Of a stretch of 64,000 nt of DNA, positions 1 through 10,414 are shown piece after piece. Source of the DNA: Sphingobacteriaceae bacterium (lineage in GTDB: Bacteria > Bacteroidota > Bacteroidia > B-17B0 > Aurantibacillaceae); assembly GCA_016709575.1 (NCBI GenBank), contig JADJMM010000003.1:62001-126000 (forward strand), written 5' to 3'. The notes beneath the pieces were generated by a model. The model searched no databases. It saw only the letters and a list, made by a program, of their open reading frames with translations, and was not told the origin of the DNA. The position numbers and the translations under genes were made by a program. Position 1 is the stretch's first letter. Every line of letters begins with the position of its first letter.

Positions 1-2
1 AA

Positions 3-827
3 ATTCCGGGATTAAAAGAAGTGAATGCTGTTGATGCGGCGGGAGTTCATCCGTTATTATTAGCAATAGGAAGCGAACGCTACACCCCTTATCAAAAAAC
101 AAAACATCCTCAGGAATTATTAACGATTGCGAATCATGTTTTAGGCAGCGGACAATTAAGTCTGGCAAAATTTTTATTTATTACTGCCGACGGCAGCAAA
201 AAATTAAGCACTCATAATATTGAAGAATACTTTAAATATGTTTTAGAACGCATCGATCTGAAACGCGACATGCATTTCTATACAAACACCACCATTGATA
301 CTTTAGATTACAGTGGTACAGGATTAAATGCAGGAAGTAAAGTGGTGTTTGCTGCTTATGGCGATAAGAAAAGAGAATTAGCTACATCGATTAGTAAAGA
401 AATTTTAGAATTAAAATCATTCACACATGCGTTTTTAGCAATGCCGGGTGTTTTAATTTTAGAAGGAAAGAAATTTAAAAGTCATGACGCAACAGAAGAA
501 GAAGTCGCTGAATTCAATATTGAAATCATCCGCAACCGCATTGATACCAATCCTTATCCGGTAATTATTATTTGTGATGACAGCGATTTTACTTCTGCGA
601 AATTAAATAATTGGTTGTGGGTTACATTTACAAGAAGTAATCCTAGTCATGATATTTACGGTGTAAATCCTCTTACTAAATTTAAACACTTTGGTTGCGA
701 CAGCGTAATAATTGACGCCCGCATAAAACCAAACCACGCTCCTGCTCTAGTAAAAGATCCTGCAATAGAAAAACGCGTTGACAGATTGTTTGAGAAAGGT
801 GGGAGTTTGGAGAAGTTGAAAGTTTAA
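3..827 (+). CDS. UbiD-family decarboxylase, C-terminal part (cut by window edge)
   Basis: The frame is already open at base 3, so only the last 274 residues are present. UbiD enzymes use prenylated FMN to decarboxylate aromatic acids; in Bacteroidota a member usually serves menaquinone synthesis. The visible part has the conserved C-terminal blocks of the family: an ADGSKK stretch, NPYPVIIICDDSDF, and FGCDSVIIDARIKPNHAP near the end. The GTG at base 21 is internal to the gene and should not be taken as the start. Family assignment rests on recognised blocks, not on a search. Confidence 0.8.
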   Translation: MPGLKEVNAVDAAGVHPLLLAIGSERYTPYQKTKHPQELLTIANHVLGSGQLSLAKFLFITADGSKKLSTHNIEEYFKYVLERIDLKRDMHFYTNTTIDTLDYSGTGLNAGSKVVFAAYGDKKRELATSISKEILELKSFTHAFLAMPGVLILEGKKFKSHDATEEEVAEFNIEIIRNRIDTNPYPVIIICDDSDFTSAKLNNWLWVTFTRSNPSHDIYGVNPLTKFKHFGCDSVIIDARIKPNHAPALVKDPAIEKRVDRLFEKGGSLEKLKV

Positions 828-834
828 AGTTGTT

Positions 835-1078
835 TTAATCAAGCAACCACTTTAAAAACAAAACAAACGACATTAAAACCACAAATCCGATAACATTATT
901 AATAAGGTTATGATCAACAGTATCAATGATTGCATCACCATCTTTTGGTCCATTTATATATTCTTTGAAAGTATATTTTTGCCCCCAAATAAATTGATTC
1001 TAAGTTGGCCCCAGACCCAACGAGCACAACCTCCGAGAAAATTGACTATTTCTCCTGCGATTCCGATAAACTTAATAA
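835..1078 (-). pseudogene. Small membrane protein, frameshifted
   Basis: Two minus-strand frames join into one plausible protein of about 80 residues. The N-terminal frame reads VNFLGGCARWVWGQLRINLF and the C-terminal frame reads KEYINGPKDGDAIIDTVDHN, followed by one hydrophobic segment (VIGFVVLMSFVLFLKWLL) before the stop at 835-837. The frames would connect if one more C were present in the C run at 982-986. No ATG lies at the expected start just downstream of the caspase gene stop, so the start is uncertain. I do not recognise the family. It follows the caspase gene closely on the same strand and may share its transcript. Confidence 0.4.
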
Positions 1079-1081
1079 GGA

Positions 1082-2842
1082 TTACTTCCTAATAAAAATA
1101 AAATCACCGCCCTCATCACCTACGTTGGCAATAACGCCAAATTGAGGTAAGCTGCTGCTATTGTTTCCTACAGGTGTTTCAATGGCTTGAAACAAAGTAG
1201 CTGAAGAATAATATTTGTCTTTGTTCTTTTCTAAACGGTCTAACAAATATTTAATGAATACACTTTTATTAGGAACCGTTTTTAAAGTTCCTGAAGTAAT
1301 AGCTTTACGGCTTGGTAATTGGTATTTCTTTTTAATTACATCAGTCGCACCAACTAAACTAATAGAACGGTTTTTAAAAATACTTCCGCTGAAACAAGCA
1401 TCAGAGATCAACAGCGTGTGTAATGATTTTATTTTACGCATGGCGGCTACTAATTGATCGTTATATAACCAATTGGCCGAGTTACTTACTTCCGCATCTT
1501 TTGGTAACCAGTATCCGATATCGTTATCATCTTCGTAGTGTCCGTGTCCCGCATAAAAAATTAAAACGTTATCATCAGGTGTCACTTTTTTCGACATTTC
1601 ATCTAAAGCAATAACTAATTCACGGCGTGTTGGACTTTTTAAAACTTGTACGTTTGATTCTTCAAACGTATAATTCTTTTTCAAACAAGCGGCTAAAGCT
1701 TCTGCATCAGAAACGGGTAAACCACCTAAATCTGAAATAGAAGGATCATTATAATCACTACAACCAATTAATAAAGCGTAGAATTTTCCACCTTTACTAA
1801 AATCCACATCCGCTGCATGCAATTCAGCCATATCGCCTTCTGATGCGATTTCAGAACGTTTGTCTTTACTACTCTTCTCTTCTTTTGCTAAAACAACTTC
1901 TTCCTCTTTAGGCTCTTCCTTCTTCGGTTCAACTTTTTTTGTTTCTTTTACAGGTTTCGATTCTTTCTTCTTTGTAGTTTTATCCTTTGCTCTTGATTTA
2001 TCATTCACCGCAACATCCATATCAATCGGTTCAGTCTTTTTAGGTGTTGGTGTTAAATACGGACGGTAATCTTTTTTCACCTCTTCAGTTGTTGCTAAAA
2101 CAATTTCAACGGGTTCCATTGGTAAAAGTGCAGCAGTTACCAATGCATCATTCCAAACAAATTTCTTCTCTGATTTATCACTTGAAGTTTGAAATAATAA
2201 AGTAACACTCTCCGACTCGCCTTTTTTAATCATCCAGCTGCTGGTACGTTTACGGATATTGTTTAAAGTGTTTCCGTTTTCTGTAATCTCAACAACACCG
2301 GGATTTAAAATAACAATATCGTTAGAAACGTTTGTTACTTTAATTTTCATGGTGAACTTAAAATCTTTACTGTAATCTACATCCGTTACAATCACATCAA
2401 TACCGCCGAATGAAGCTTTGTTTTTCAAAGAAGCTACAATCTCAGGGAAACTTACCATTTTCTCATTCCCTGTTTTTGAAAGGCCGTCAATAATTAACGA
2501 CATAGCTTGTCCGTTTAAGTTTTTACCCTTAACGTCAAATGTGTTTCCTTTTTTTCCGTTTGGTGATACGATTAATTCTTTTTCTTTAGCGAAAATTTTT
2601 GCCCCACCTGCATAGAAATAAGATTTTGCAGGGTTTACAACCACAAAAAAATCATTCTTGTTTTCGAAACGCACTTTTGTTTTTACAAAAGCATCGTTAG
2701 CATAAGCACCTTCGCTGATAATGGTTAAATCACCAACGGTCACTTTAGCATCAAGGTATTTTACTTTTTCATCACTAGGATTTTTTCCTGCTAAACAAAT
2801 AGCAGCTACCAAAGTAAAAATGGAAAACAATAATTTTTTCAT
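1082..2842 (-). CDS. Secreted caspase-like (peptidase C14) protein
   Basis: The 586-residue protein starts with a signal peptide (MKKLLFSIFTLVAAICLAG). The first ~270 residues look like beta-sandwich modules. A Lys/Glu-rich linker spans about residues 270-340. The caspase-like domain runs from about residue 350 to the end: it opens with FYALLIGCSDY, has the catalytic His in FYAGHGHY (about residue 434) and the catalytic Cys in ISDACFSG (about residue 482). Both dyad residues are present, so it should be an active cysteine peptidase outside the cytoplasm. Its substrate is unknown. Prokaryotic relatives (metacaspase/orthocaspase group) generally cut after basic residues. Confidence 0.85.
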   Translation of the reverse strand: MKKLLFSIFTLVAAICLAGKNPSDEKVKYLDAKVTVGDLTIISEGAYANDAFVKTKVRFENKNDFFVVVNPAKSYFYAGGAKIFAKEKELIVSPNGKKGNTFDVKGKNLNGQAMSLIIDGLSKTGNEKMVSFPEIVASLKNKASFGGIDVIVTDVDYSKDFKFTMKIKVTNVSNDIVILNPGVVEITENGNTLNNIRKRTSSWMIKKGESESVTLLFQTSSDKSEKKFVWNDALVTAALLPMEPVEIVLATTEEVKKDYRPYLTPTPKKTEPIDMDVAVNDKSRAKDKTTKKKESKPVKETKKVEPKKEEPKEEEVVLAKEEKSSKDKRSEIASEGDMAELHAADVDFSKGGKFYALLIGCSDYNDPSISDLGGLPVSDAEALAACLKKNYTFEESNVQVLKSPTRRELVIALDEMSKKVTPDDNVLIFYAGHGHYEDDNDIGYWLPKDAEVSNSANWLYNDQLVAAMRKIKSLHTLLISDACFSGSIFKNRSISLVGATDVIKKKYQLPSRKAITSGTLKTVPNKSVFIKYLLDRLEKNKDKYYSSATLFQAIETPVGNNSSSLPQFGVIANVGDEGGDFIFIRK

Positions 2843-2991
2843 AATGTTGAAATTTCTCTATCAAAAATAAGCAAAATTTGCATAAGTTTTCCCTATAAAT
2901 TTTAGTTTTTTCGCTTTAAACCTTTGTTGATTTTAATGGTCTAAGTCCCCGCCTGAGCAGCAGTTTCCTTTAACTTTTCACCTTTAACCTT

Positions 2992-3687
2992 CTACCGTCC
3001 CTCGTCTTTCCAGCGATAATAGCATTCCATAACCTTATAGTAAAGATCATAGCCATCGTGCGATAGGATATAATAATCCGTTAAGGAAAAACAGTATCTG
3101 CGGAATTGCTCGAAGTTTAAATTATCATCGCCTGTTAATTTTCTTAGTATTTCAGGATTTAATTTTTGCGCTACCTGTTCATCAATCAACACTTGTTCGA
3201 AAATAGCAGCTAATTTCCGTTGTTCTTTTCCGCGTTTACTAAATTGCATGTATAAAGCTGTAATCGGACTCTCCATTGCATTTATGGCTTTTATTTTGGA
3301 GTCCTCGATAACCTTCTCCATTTTTTCGCGCTCATAAGGTTTAATTTTAAATGCGCTTACCGTTACCATATTTAAATTGTAAATAAGTTTACGCATGACG
3401 ATTTTTACTTCGCCGTTAGCATCCGTTTTTAATTTAGCAACAGGAACTTTTAGTTTTACATAGCCAACAAAAGAAACAATTAAAGTATCACTTGGATTTG
3501 TTTTTAAATAAAATGAGCCGGAGTTATCACTCATCGTACCATTTCCAGTGCTTTTATTGATAACGTACACAAAAGGCATTGGGCTGATGCTATCCCCTTC
3601 AACAATTGAACCTTTTATGAGTTGCTGAGCCAATACAGGACTTAAACCCGTGGCTAATAAAACTATTATGAAATAAAGGCGCTTCAA
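2992..3687 (-). CDS. Carboxypeptidase-regulatory-like domain protein
   Basis: The 231-residue protein has a signal peptide (MKRLYFIIVLLATGLSPVLAQ) followed directly by a CarboxypepD_reg-like Ig-fold domain (about residues 22-105). The domain has the usual pattern of a small beta-sandwich that also begins TonB-dependent receptors. No plug or barrel follows, so this is not a truncated SusC-type receptor. The C-terminal ~100 residues are charged and helical without a motif I recognise. It is probably periplasmic or surface-exposed. Function unknown. Confidence 0.7.
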   Translation of the reverse strand: MKRLYFIIVLLATGLSPVLAQQLIKGSIVEGDSISPMPFVYVINKSTGNGTMSDNSGSFYLKTNPSDTLIVSFVGYVKLKVPVAKLKTDANGEVKIVMRKLIYNLNMVTVSAFKIKPYEREKMEKVIEDSKIKAINAMESPITALYMQFSKRGKEQRKLAAIFEQVLIDEQVAQKLNPEILRKLTGDDNLNFEQFRRYCFSLTDYYILSHDGYDLYYKVMECYYRWKDEGR

Positions 3688-3812
3688 TTGTTTGCTAATT
3701 TAACGTTAAAGCTCATTATTTATTAACCATTTGTGAATAATTTAACCTTTTTTAGAGGGTTTTAAGCCCTCATTAATTGCCTTAATTAGCGTAAATTTAT
3801 CCTTCACACTAC

Positions 3813-5567
3813 ATGGAACAAGCATTTATAGTATCGGCCCGTAAGTATCGTCCACAACACTTTAATACAGTTGTTGGACAAACACATATAACCAATACTT
3901 TAAAAAACGCTATAGCTCACAAACAATTGGCTCAGGCGTATTTGTTTTGTGGTCCACGTGGTATTGGTAAAACAACTTGTGCGCGTATTTTCGCAAAAAC
4001 AATTAACTGTTTTAATATTACACCCGAAGGTGAAGCTTGTGATAAATGTGAATCGTGTTTATCATTTAATTCCGGACAATCTTTAAACGTTTATGAATTA
4101 GATGCGGCGAGTAATAACTCGGTTGAAGACATCCGTAATTTAGTTGACCAGGTAAGATTTGCTCCTCAGTTAGGTGAATACAAAGTGTATATCATTGACG
4201 AGGTTCACATGTTATCTACTGCGGCTTTTAACGCATTTTTAAAAACATTAGAAGAGCCACCTAAGCATGCTAAATTCATTTTAGCAACAACAGAAAAACA
4301 CAAAATCATTCCAACTATATTGTCGCGTTGTCAGGTTTTTAATTTTAATAGGATTAAGAATGAAGACATCTCGAATCATTTAGCTTACATCGCTAAAACT
4401 GAGAACGTAACTTTTGAACCAGAGGCTTTACATGTTATTGCACAAAAAGCAGACGGAGGTTTACGTGATGCTTGTTCTATTTTCGATCAAATGGTGGCCT
4501 TTACAGGAAATCATTTGAGCTATAAAGCCATCGTTGAGAATTTACATGTATTAGATTTTGATTATTATTTTAAGATTACTGATTTTTTAATGAATCAAAA
4601 GCTACCTGAAATTATGGTAACCTTTGATGACATTTTGAAAAAAGGTTTTGATGCACACAATTTCATTAACGGTTTAGGCGAGCATTTGCGTAATGTAATG
4701 GTGAGTCGCGATGCACAAACTGTTCAACTTCTTGAGATCAGCGATAATTTAAAACCAAAATATTCCGAGCAAGCTCAAAAAGCCCCTTTACCATTTTTAT
4801 TAAAATGTTTAGCGCTGATTAGTAAAACGGATGTCAACTATAAAGCCGCGAAAAATCCGCGTCTCTTAGTGGAGATGTGCTTAATGCAAATGGCTTATAT
4901 AAACAGCGCACCTTCTAACGATGCGGAAAAAAAAAATGAGTTAACAGAAAGTCCATTTCAAACAAATACTGCTACCATGGCAGTAAATACAACAAGCACT
5001 ACCGCAACAGTTACACAACAACCAAGAACTGCAAAACTTGACGAAAAAATTGTCAAGACTGCAGAGAAACCAATTGTCCCTTTTTCTGAATTAAAGATAA
5101 AAGCGCAATTCAGTTTAAAAGATGTTGTAAAAGCGAACATGCCTTCAGTGAATCAAACTATTGCCACTGAAAACATAGAAGCAGTTTTTGTAAACCAACC
5201 TTTCGATGGAGAAACGCTGATGAAAACTATTCATGCGTTTGCATTACAAAAAAACGAAGCCGGTAACCGACAATTATTTACTACCATTACCACTGCAAAA
5301 ATTGATATTAGTGATACGAATGTTGTTACTTTAAATATTCATAACGAAGCTCAAAAAGAAATTCTTACCACTGTTAAACAAGATTTTTTAGATTTTGTTC
5401 GGAAAGAATTATCAAACAACACAATTGGCTTGGATATAAAAATTGAAATGGAAGTGACTGCCGCTGCAAAAGCTTATAAGCCTTCTGATAAATTTAAATT
5501 GATGGCCGAGAAAAATCCCACCTTATTAGAGCTTAAAAAACGCCTTGATCTTGAATTAGATTATTAA
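3813..5567 (+). CDS. dnaX: DNA polymerase III subunit gamma/tau
   Basis: DnaX is the clamp-loader ATPase of the replisome. The 584-residue protein has the Walker A segment GPRGIGKTTCARIF at about residue 45-60. A zinc-binding cluster with CDKCESC follows, then the Walker B/DExx segment IIDEVHM and the SRC motif (LSRCQVF) that supplies the arginine finger. The C-terminal third is low in conservation and rich in Thr/Ala, as in the tau-specific region. It ends 14 bases before the M16 peptidase gene and may be co-transcribed with it. Confidence 0.96.
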   Translation: MEQAFIVSARKYRPQHFNTVVGQTHITNTLKNAIAHKQLAQAYLFCGPRGIGKTTCARIFAKTINCFNITPEGEACDKCESCLSFNSGQSLNVYELDAASNNSVEDIRNLVDQVRFAPQLGEYKVYIIDEVHMLSTAAFNAFLKTLEEPPKHAKFILATTEKHKIIPTILSRCQVFNFNRIKNEDISNHLAYIAKTENVTFEPEALHVIAQKADGGLRDACSIFDQMVAFTGNHLSYKAIVENLHVLDFDYYFKITDFLMNQKLPEIMVTFDDILKKGFDAHNFINGLGEHLRNVMVSRDAQTVQLLEISDNLKPKYSEQAQKAPLPFLLKCLALISKTDVNYKAAKNPRLLVEMCLMQMAYINSAPSNDAEKKNELTESPFQTNTATMAVNTTSTTATVTQQPRTAKLDEKIVKTAEKPIVPFSELKIKAQFSLKDVVKANMPSVNQTIATENIEAVFVNQPFDGETLMKTIHAFALQKNEAGNRQLFTTITTAKIDISDTNVVTLNIHNEAQKEILTTVKQDFLDFVRKELSNNTIGLDIKIEMEVTAAAKAYKPSDKFKLMAEKNPTLLELKKRLDLELDY

Positions 5568-5581
5568 ATCCATTTTATTCT

Positions 5582-8533
5582 ATGAGATTATTTAAAATTT
5601 CATTTCTTGCCTTGCTGTGTTTTACAATTTGTGTTTCGGCACAAAAACCAAACGGCGCAAAATCAAAACCAATTGGTGATGCTTCAGTAAAGCCAAAATT
5701 AAATTACGAGACAGCCCCAAACGATCCTTATAAAGCGCGTATTTACACCTTAAGTAATGGCATGAAAGTGTATATGTCGGTTTACAAAGATGCCCCGCGT
5801 ATACAAACTTTAATTGCAGTAAAAGCCGGAAGCAAAAACGATCCTGCCAACGCAACGGGATTAGCTCATTACCTCGAACACATGGTATTTAAAGGCAGCG
5901 ACAAATTTGGAACTAAAGATTTTGTAAAAGAAAATGAGCAGATAAAGAAAATAGAAACTCTTTACGAAGTTTATCGTGTTACTAAGGATGAAACTAAACG
6001 AAAAGTTATTTATCATCAAATTGACAGTATTTCAGGCATTGCAGCTAAATATGCCATTGCAAACGAGTATGATAAAATGTTATCGGCCATTGGAGCTGAA
6101 GGAACAAATGCCTTTACCTCACACGATGAAACGGTTTATGTTAATGATATTCCTAACAATCAAATTGAAAATTGGCTAAAGATTGAAGCAGAACGTTTCC
6201 GTAAACCGGTGTTACGATTGTTTCATACCGAATTAGAAGCGGTGTATGAAGAAAAAAACCGCGGGTTAGATAATGACAATAACAAAGCTTGGGAAGCGAT
6301 GATGGAAGGGACCTATAAAAAACACAGTTACGGAACACAAACAACTATTGGAACCATTGAGCATTTAAAAAATCCTTCGATGAAGGAAATTATGAAGTAT
6401 TATGAAAAAAATTATGTGCCCAATAACATGGCTATTATTATGAGTGGTGATTTTGATCCTGACAAGACTATTCAAGAAATAGAAAAATATTTTGGGAAAC
6501 TAAAATCAAAACCGTTTGAACCTTACAAATTTGAAAAAGAAGAACCCATCACTTCTAAAGTTGTGAAAGAGGTTGTTGGTCCGGAAGCAGAGAATTTAGC
6601 TATATCGTGGCGCTTTGAAGGTGCCGGCAGCAGAGATGCAGATATGATTACGCTTGTAAACGCTTTATTATGGAATAATACTGCAGGGTTAATGGATATT
6701 AATTTGAATCAGGCGCAAAAAGTAATTAGCAGTGCAGCATTTGCATACATTTTAAAAGATTACTCCATGCACAGCTTTGTAGCGACCCCAAAAGCAGGAC
6801 AAACTTTAGAAGAAGCCGAAAAATTAATTTTAGAACAAATTGAATTATTAAAGAAAGGTGAATTTCCGGATTGGTTACCGGAAGCTGTTATAACTGATTT
6901 TAAGTTTTCGAAAACAAAGGAATTAGAAAATAATAGCGCACGTGCTATGGCCATGTTGAACGCTTTTAAAAATGATATTAATTGGCAAAACGCCATCAAC
7001 ACGACGGAACGCCTCTCAAAAATTACAAAACAGGAAATAATTGATTTTGTGAAAGCAAATTATCTCCAAAATAATTATGTTGTTGTTTATAAACGTATGG
7101 GAGAAGATAAGTCTGTACAAAAAGTTGAGAAGCCTCAAATTACACCCGTTGAAGTTGATAGAGACAATACATCGCCATTTGTAAAAAACATTTTATCTGT
7201 AAACCCAAAACCCATTCAACCAAAGTACATTGATTACGAAAAAGACATTATTAAATCAGAACTAAAAGCAGGGCTGCCAATTTATTATACTCAAAACACC
7301 GAAAATTCAACTTTCGATTTGATTTTTGTTTTGGAGATGGGAACAAATCATGATAAAGTTCTAAGAACTGTAGCAGATTGTTTTCCGTTTATCGGAACAT
7401 CCAAAATGAGTTCAATACAAATACAAGAAGAACTTTTTAAATTAGGAAGCGCTATAGACTTTATTGTTGAAGAAGACCGGACGACAATTCATTTAGACGG
7501 ACTAAGTGATAACTTTGAAAGGACTATAAAATTATTTGAATCTCTCATTAATGATCCTGTACTAAATGAAACTGCTTTAAAAAATTATGTAGGTGATGTA
7601 CTCAAGAAACGAGGGGACGCAAAGCTTGATAAAGAAACAATATTGAATTTGGCCATGATTAAGTATGCCAAATTCGGCGCATTTAATCCGTTCACTAATA
7701 TTTCATCGGAGACCGAATTAAAAGCCTTGGCAGTAACTGATATTACACAGAAAATAAAAAACTTAAGTAATCACAAACACACTATTCTTTATTTTGGTTC
7801 TCATACACCAGAATCTGTAAAAACTATTTTGCAGGCCAATCATTTAACCCCTGCGATTTTAAAAGACGTGCCGGCTGAATATGACTTTAAAGAAACTGGT
7901 TTTAGCAGAAACGTTTATGTTGTAGATTACCCAATGAAACAAGCCGAAATCGTTATGCTAAGTGAAGGAGCATCTTATAACGAAAATCTATTGCCGGTGA
8001 TAAAATTATACAATGGTTATTTTGGCGGAAACATGAGTGGTGTGGTTTTTCAGGATTTAAGAGAGTCGAAGGCCTTAGCTTATTCAGCTTACTCAGAATA
8101 TTTACCACCACGTAAACCCGGAAAAAAGTATGTTAATTTTTCCTATATCGGTTCGCAAGCAGATAAGCTGACAGAGGCCTTAAAAGGTATGAGCGATTTG
8201 TTAAATGAATTACCGAAAGCCGGAGCTTCATTTGAATCTGCTAAAGAATCTGTATTACAGGAAATACAATCGCAGCGCATCACCAAAACCAATATTTTAT
8301 TTGATTATGTACAAGCTTTAAAGTTTGGGCACAAAACAGATATTAGAAAAAATATTTTCGAAAAAGTATCCCAACTCACATTTGAAGACGTGAAAAAATT
8401 TCAGGAAGCAAACATAAAAGGCAAACCTTTTACCACACTTGTTTTAGGTGATAAAAACCAAATAGACCTTAAAATTTTAGAAAAATACGGAACGGTTAAA
8501 GTGCTTTCTTTAGAAGAGATTTTTGGATATTAG
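5582..8533 (+). CDS. M16-family zinc metalloprotease, two-domain
   Basis: The 983-residue protein has a signal peptide (MRLFKISFLALLCFTICVSA) and the inverted zinc motif HYLEH at about residues 96-100. The third zinc ligand Glu probably lies in the ELEAVYEEKNRG segment about 75 residues later. The length fits the pitrilysin-like form with an active N-terminal and a degenerate C-terminal M16 half; the C-terminal half has the QDLRESKALAY segment that matches the substrate-binding R/Y motif. It likely degrades peptides in the periplasm or at the cell surface. Confidence 0.93.
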   Translation: MRLFKISFLALLCFTICVSAQKPNGAKSKPIGDASVKPKLNYETAPNDPYKARIYTLSNGMKVYMSVYKDAPRIQTLIAVKAGSKNDPANATGLAHYLEHMVFKGSDKFGTKDFVKENEQIKKIETLYEVYRVTKDETKRKVIYHQIDSISGIAAKYAIANEYDKMLSAIGAEGTNAFTSHDETVYVNDIPNNQIENWLKIEAERFRKPVLRLFHTELEAVYEEKNRGLDNDNNKAWEAMMEGTYKKHSYGTQTTIGTIEHLKNPSMKEIMKYYEKNYVPNNMAIIMSGDFDPDKTIQEIEKYFGKLKSKPFEPYKFEKEEPITSKVVKEVVGPEAENLAISWRFEGAGSRDADMITLVNALLWNNTAGLMDINLNQAQKVISSAAFAYILKDYSMHSFVATPKAGQTLEEAEKLILEQIELLKKGEFPDWLPEAVITDFKFSKTKELENNSARAMAMLNAFKNDINWQNAINTTERLSKITKQEIIDFVKANYLQNNYVVVYKRMGEDKSVQKVEKPQITPVEVDRDNTSPFVKNILSVNPKPIQPKYIDYEKDIIKSELKAGLPIYYTQNTENSTFDLIFVLEMGTNHDKVLRTVADCFPFIGTSKMSSIQIQEELFKLGSAIDFIVEEDRTTIHLDGLSDNFERTIKLFESLINDPVLNETALKNYVGDVLKKRGDAKLDKETILNLAMIKYAKFGAFNPFTNISSETELKALAVTDITQKIKNLSNHKHTILYFGSHTPESVKTILQANHLTPAILKDVPAEYDFKETGFSRNVYVVDYPMKQAEIVMLSEGASYNENLLPVIKLYNGYFGGNMSGVVFQDLRESKALAYSAYSEYLPPRKPGKKYVNFSYIGSQADKLTEALKGMSDLLNELPKAGASFESAKESVLQEIQSQRITKTNILFDYVQALKFGHKTDIRKNIFEKVSQLTFEDVKKFQEANIKGKPFTTLVLGDKNQIDLKILEKYGTVKVLSLEEIFGY

Positions 8534-8625
8534 AAATTAGTATTTTTTTATTGACAACTATCAATTTTATTAGGTAAAGAATTAAAAAGTCAAAAGTCCC
8601 TTTTAAATCACTACTTTTAAACTTA

Positions 8626-10406
8626 ATGAAATTTTTCATAAATCTCATATTTAAAGGGAATGGTTTTATTGTTTGGATACAAAACAGACTTACACCGAAA
8701 CAATTTGTCATTTTTAGTGCGATCCTTATAGGTTTAACCGCTGGTCTTGCTGCTGTGATATTAAAATTATTCGTGCATTGGCTTTTAGTTAAAATAGGTG
8801 TTGTTTCTAATAATCAATGGCTAATTGCTTCACTTCCGGTTATTGGAATTAGTCTTTGCGTAATTTATATTCATTACATCAATGGTAATAAATTAGGGAA
8901 GGGTTTGGCCAACATACTATTTTCTATTGCAAAAAAATCCAGTATTCTTCCCAAAGATCAAACTTATAGTCACATTATTTCAAGCGCGCTAACTGTAGGA
9001 TTTGGAGGTTCTGCGGGATTAGAATCTCCCATTGTAACAACAGGGTCTGCTATTGGTTCAAATTTCGGTTTAGCTTATAAATTAAACTACAAAGAGCGGA
9101 CTTTATTACTGGCGTGTGGTGCAGCAGCCGGAATTGCCGGTGCTTTCAATACGCCCATTGCAGGAGTTCTTTTTGCATTGGAAGTGTTATTAGTTGAAGC
9201 AAATATTTCTGCCTTTATCCCAATTCTTATTGCTTCAGCTGCAGGCGGTTTGTGTTCCAAAATTATTTTGCACGAAGATATTTTACTCAACTTTGTTTTG
9301 CGTGAACCATTTAACTATAAAAACATTCCGTTTTATATGTTATTGGGAATTGTGACAGTATTCTTTTCTTACTACTACTCTAAAATGTTTCTGTTAAGCG
9401 AAAAATTTTTCAGGAAATTTGAAAAGAAAAAGCTAATAAGGGTGTTATTAGGGGGAAGCGGATTGTTTTTAATGATTATGATTTTTCCTCCCTTGTTCGG
9501 CGAAGGTTATATAAAAATAAAACAACTTTCTGAATCAAATATTAGCGCAGCTTTTGCAGGATCCTTATTGGATATTGATTCTTTCTCAAAAATTCAAATT
9601 TACCTTATTCTGCTTTTTACAATATTGGTAAAACCTTTGCCACCGGTATTACTCTTGGAAGTGGAGGCAATGGTGGTAACTTTGCACCTTCCCTTTTTGT
9701 AGGGGCATTTTTAGGTTATTTATTCTCCTCCCTTATCAACGAATTAGGCGTTGAATTACCTGTAAGTAATTTTACTTTAGTTGCAATGGCCGGAATTCTA
9801 AGTGGGATTTTTCACGCACCATTAACAGGTATATTTTTGATTGCCGAAATTACCGGTGGGTACGAGCTTATTATTCCTTTAATGGTAGTAGCAGCTTTAA
9901 GCTATGCGGTTTCTAAATACTTTATGCCATTAAGCATTGATATGCTTAAATTATCTGAAAAAGAAAAAATTATTACCACTAGCACCGATGCTTACCTATT
10001 AAGCACCATAAATATAAGTGAATTTATTGAACGTGATTTTACAGAAGTTCCTAAAGATATTAAATTGCGGCGCTTTGTTGAACTTATCGCTCACTCCAAA
10101 AGAAACATTTTTCCTGTTGTAAATAATGAAGGAGATCTGGTAGGTTTAATTAGTATTGATGATATAAGGGAGATTATGTTTAAACAAGAACTCTATGATA
10201 AAATTTCAGTGAGTCAGTTAATGAGTGCGCCAAAATATTTTATTGATTCGAAAGACGATGTGAATACTGTAATGAAGCGCTTTTCTGAATCCAACCTTTG
10301 GAATATACCAGTGCTTTCAAACAATAAATATATTGGATTTGTATCAAAATCTACTTTGCTTGAAAAATACAGAAGTATATTGGTAAGTAATTCAATTGAT
10401 CTTTAA
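8626..10406 (+). pseudogene. ClC-type chloride channel with CBS pair, frameshifted
   Basis: Two frames make one ClC protein of about 593 residues. The first frame (8626 to about 9630) has the selectivity-filter segments GSAGLESPIVTTGSAIGSN and GAAAGIAGAFNTPIAGVLFA. The second frame continues with GSGGNGGNFAPSLFVGAFLG and two CBS domains at the C-terminus (about 9990-10400). The frames meet at the A run 9630-9633, where one extra A would restore reading. Since both halves keep their motifs, a sequencing error or very recent mutation is likely. ClC proteins move Cl- as channels or H+/Cl- exchangers; CBS domains usually bind nucleotides and gate. The next gene, an antiporter, starts 9 bases later. 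Confidence 0.88.
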
Positions 10407-10414
10407 TACAATTT

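Noticed and set aside
910..1092. Plus-strand frame of 60 residues
   Set aside because: The minus strand here gives a more coherent small membrane protein with one frame break. The plus frame has no ribosome binding site and an odd composition.
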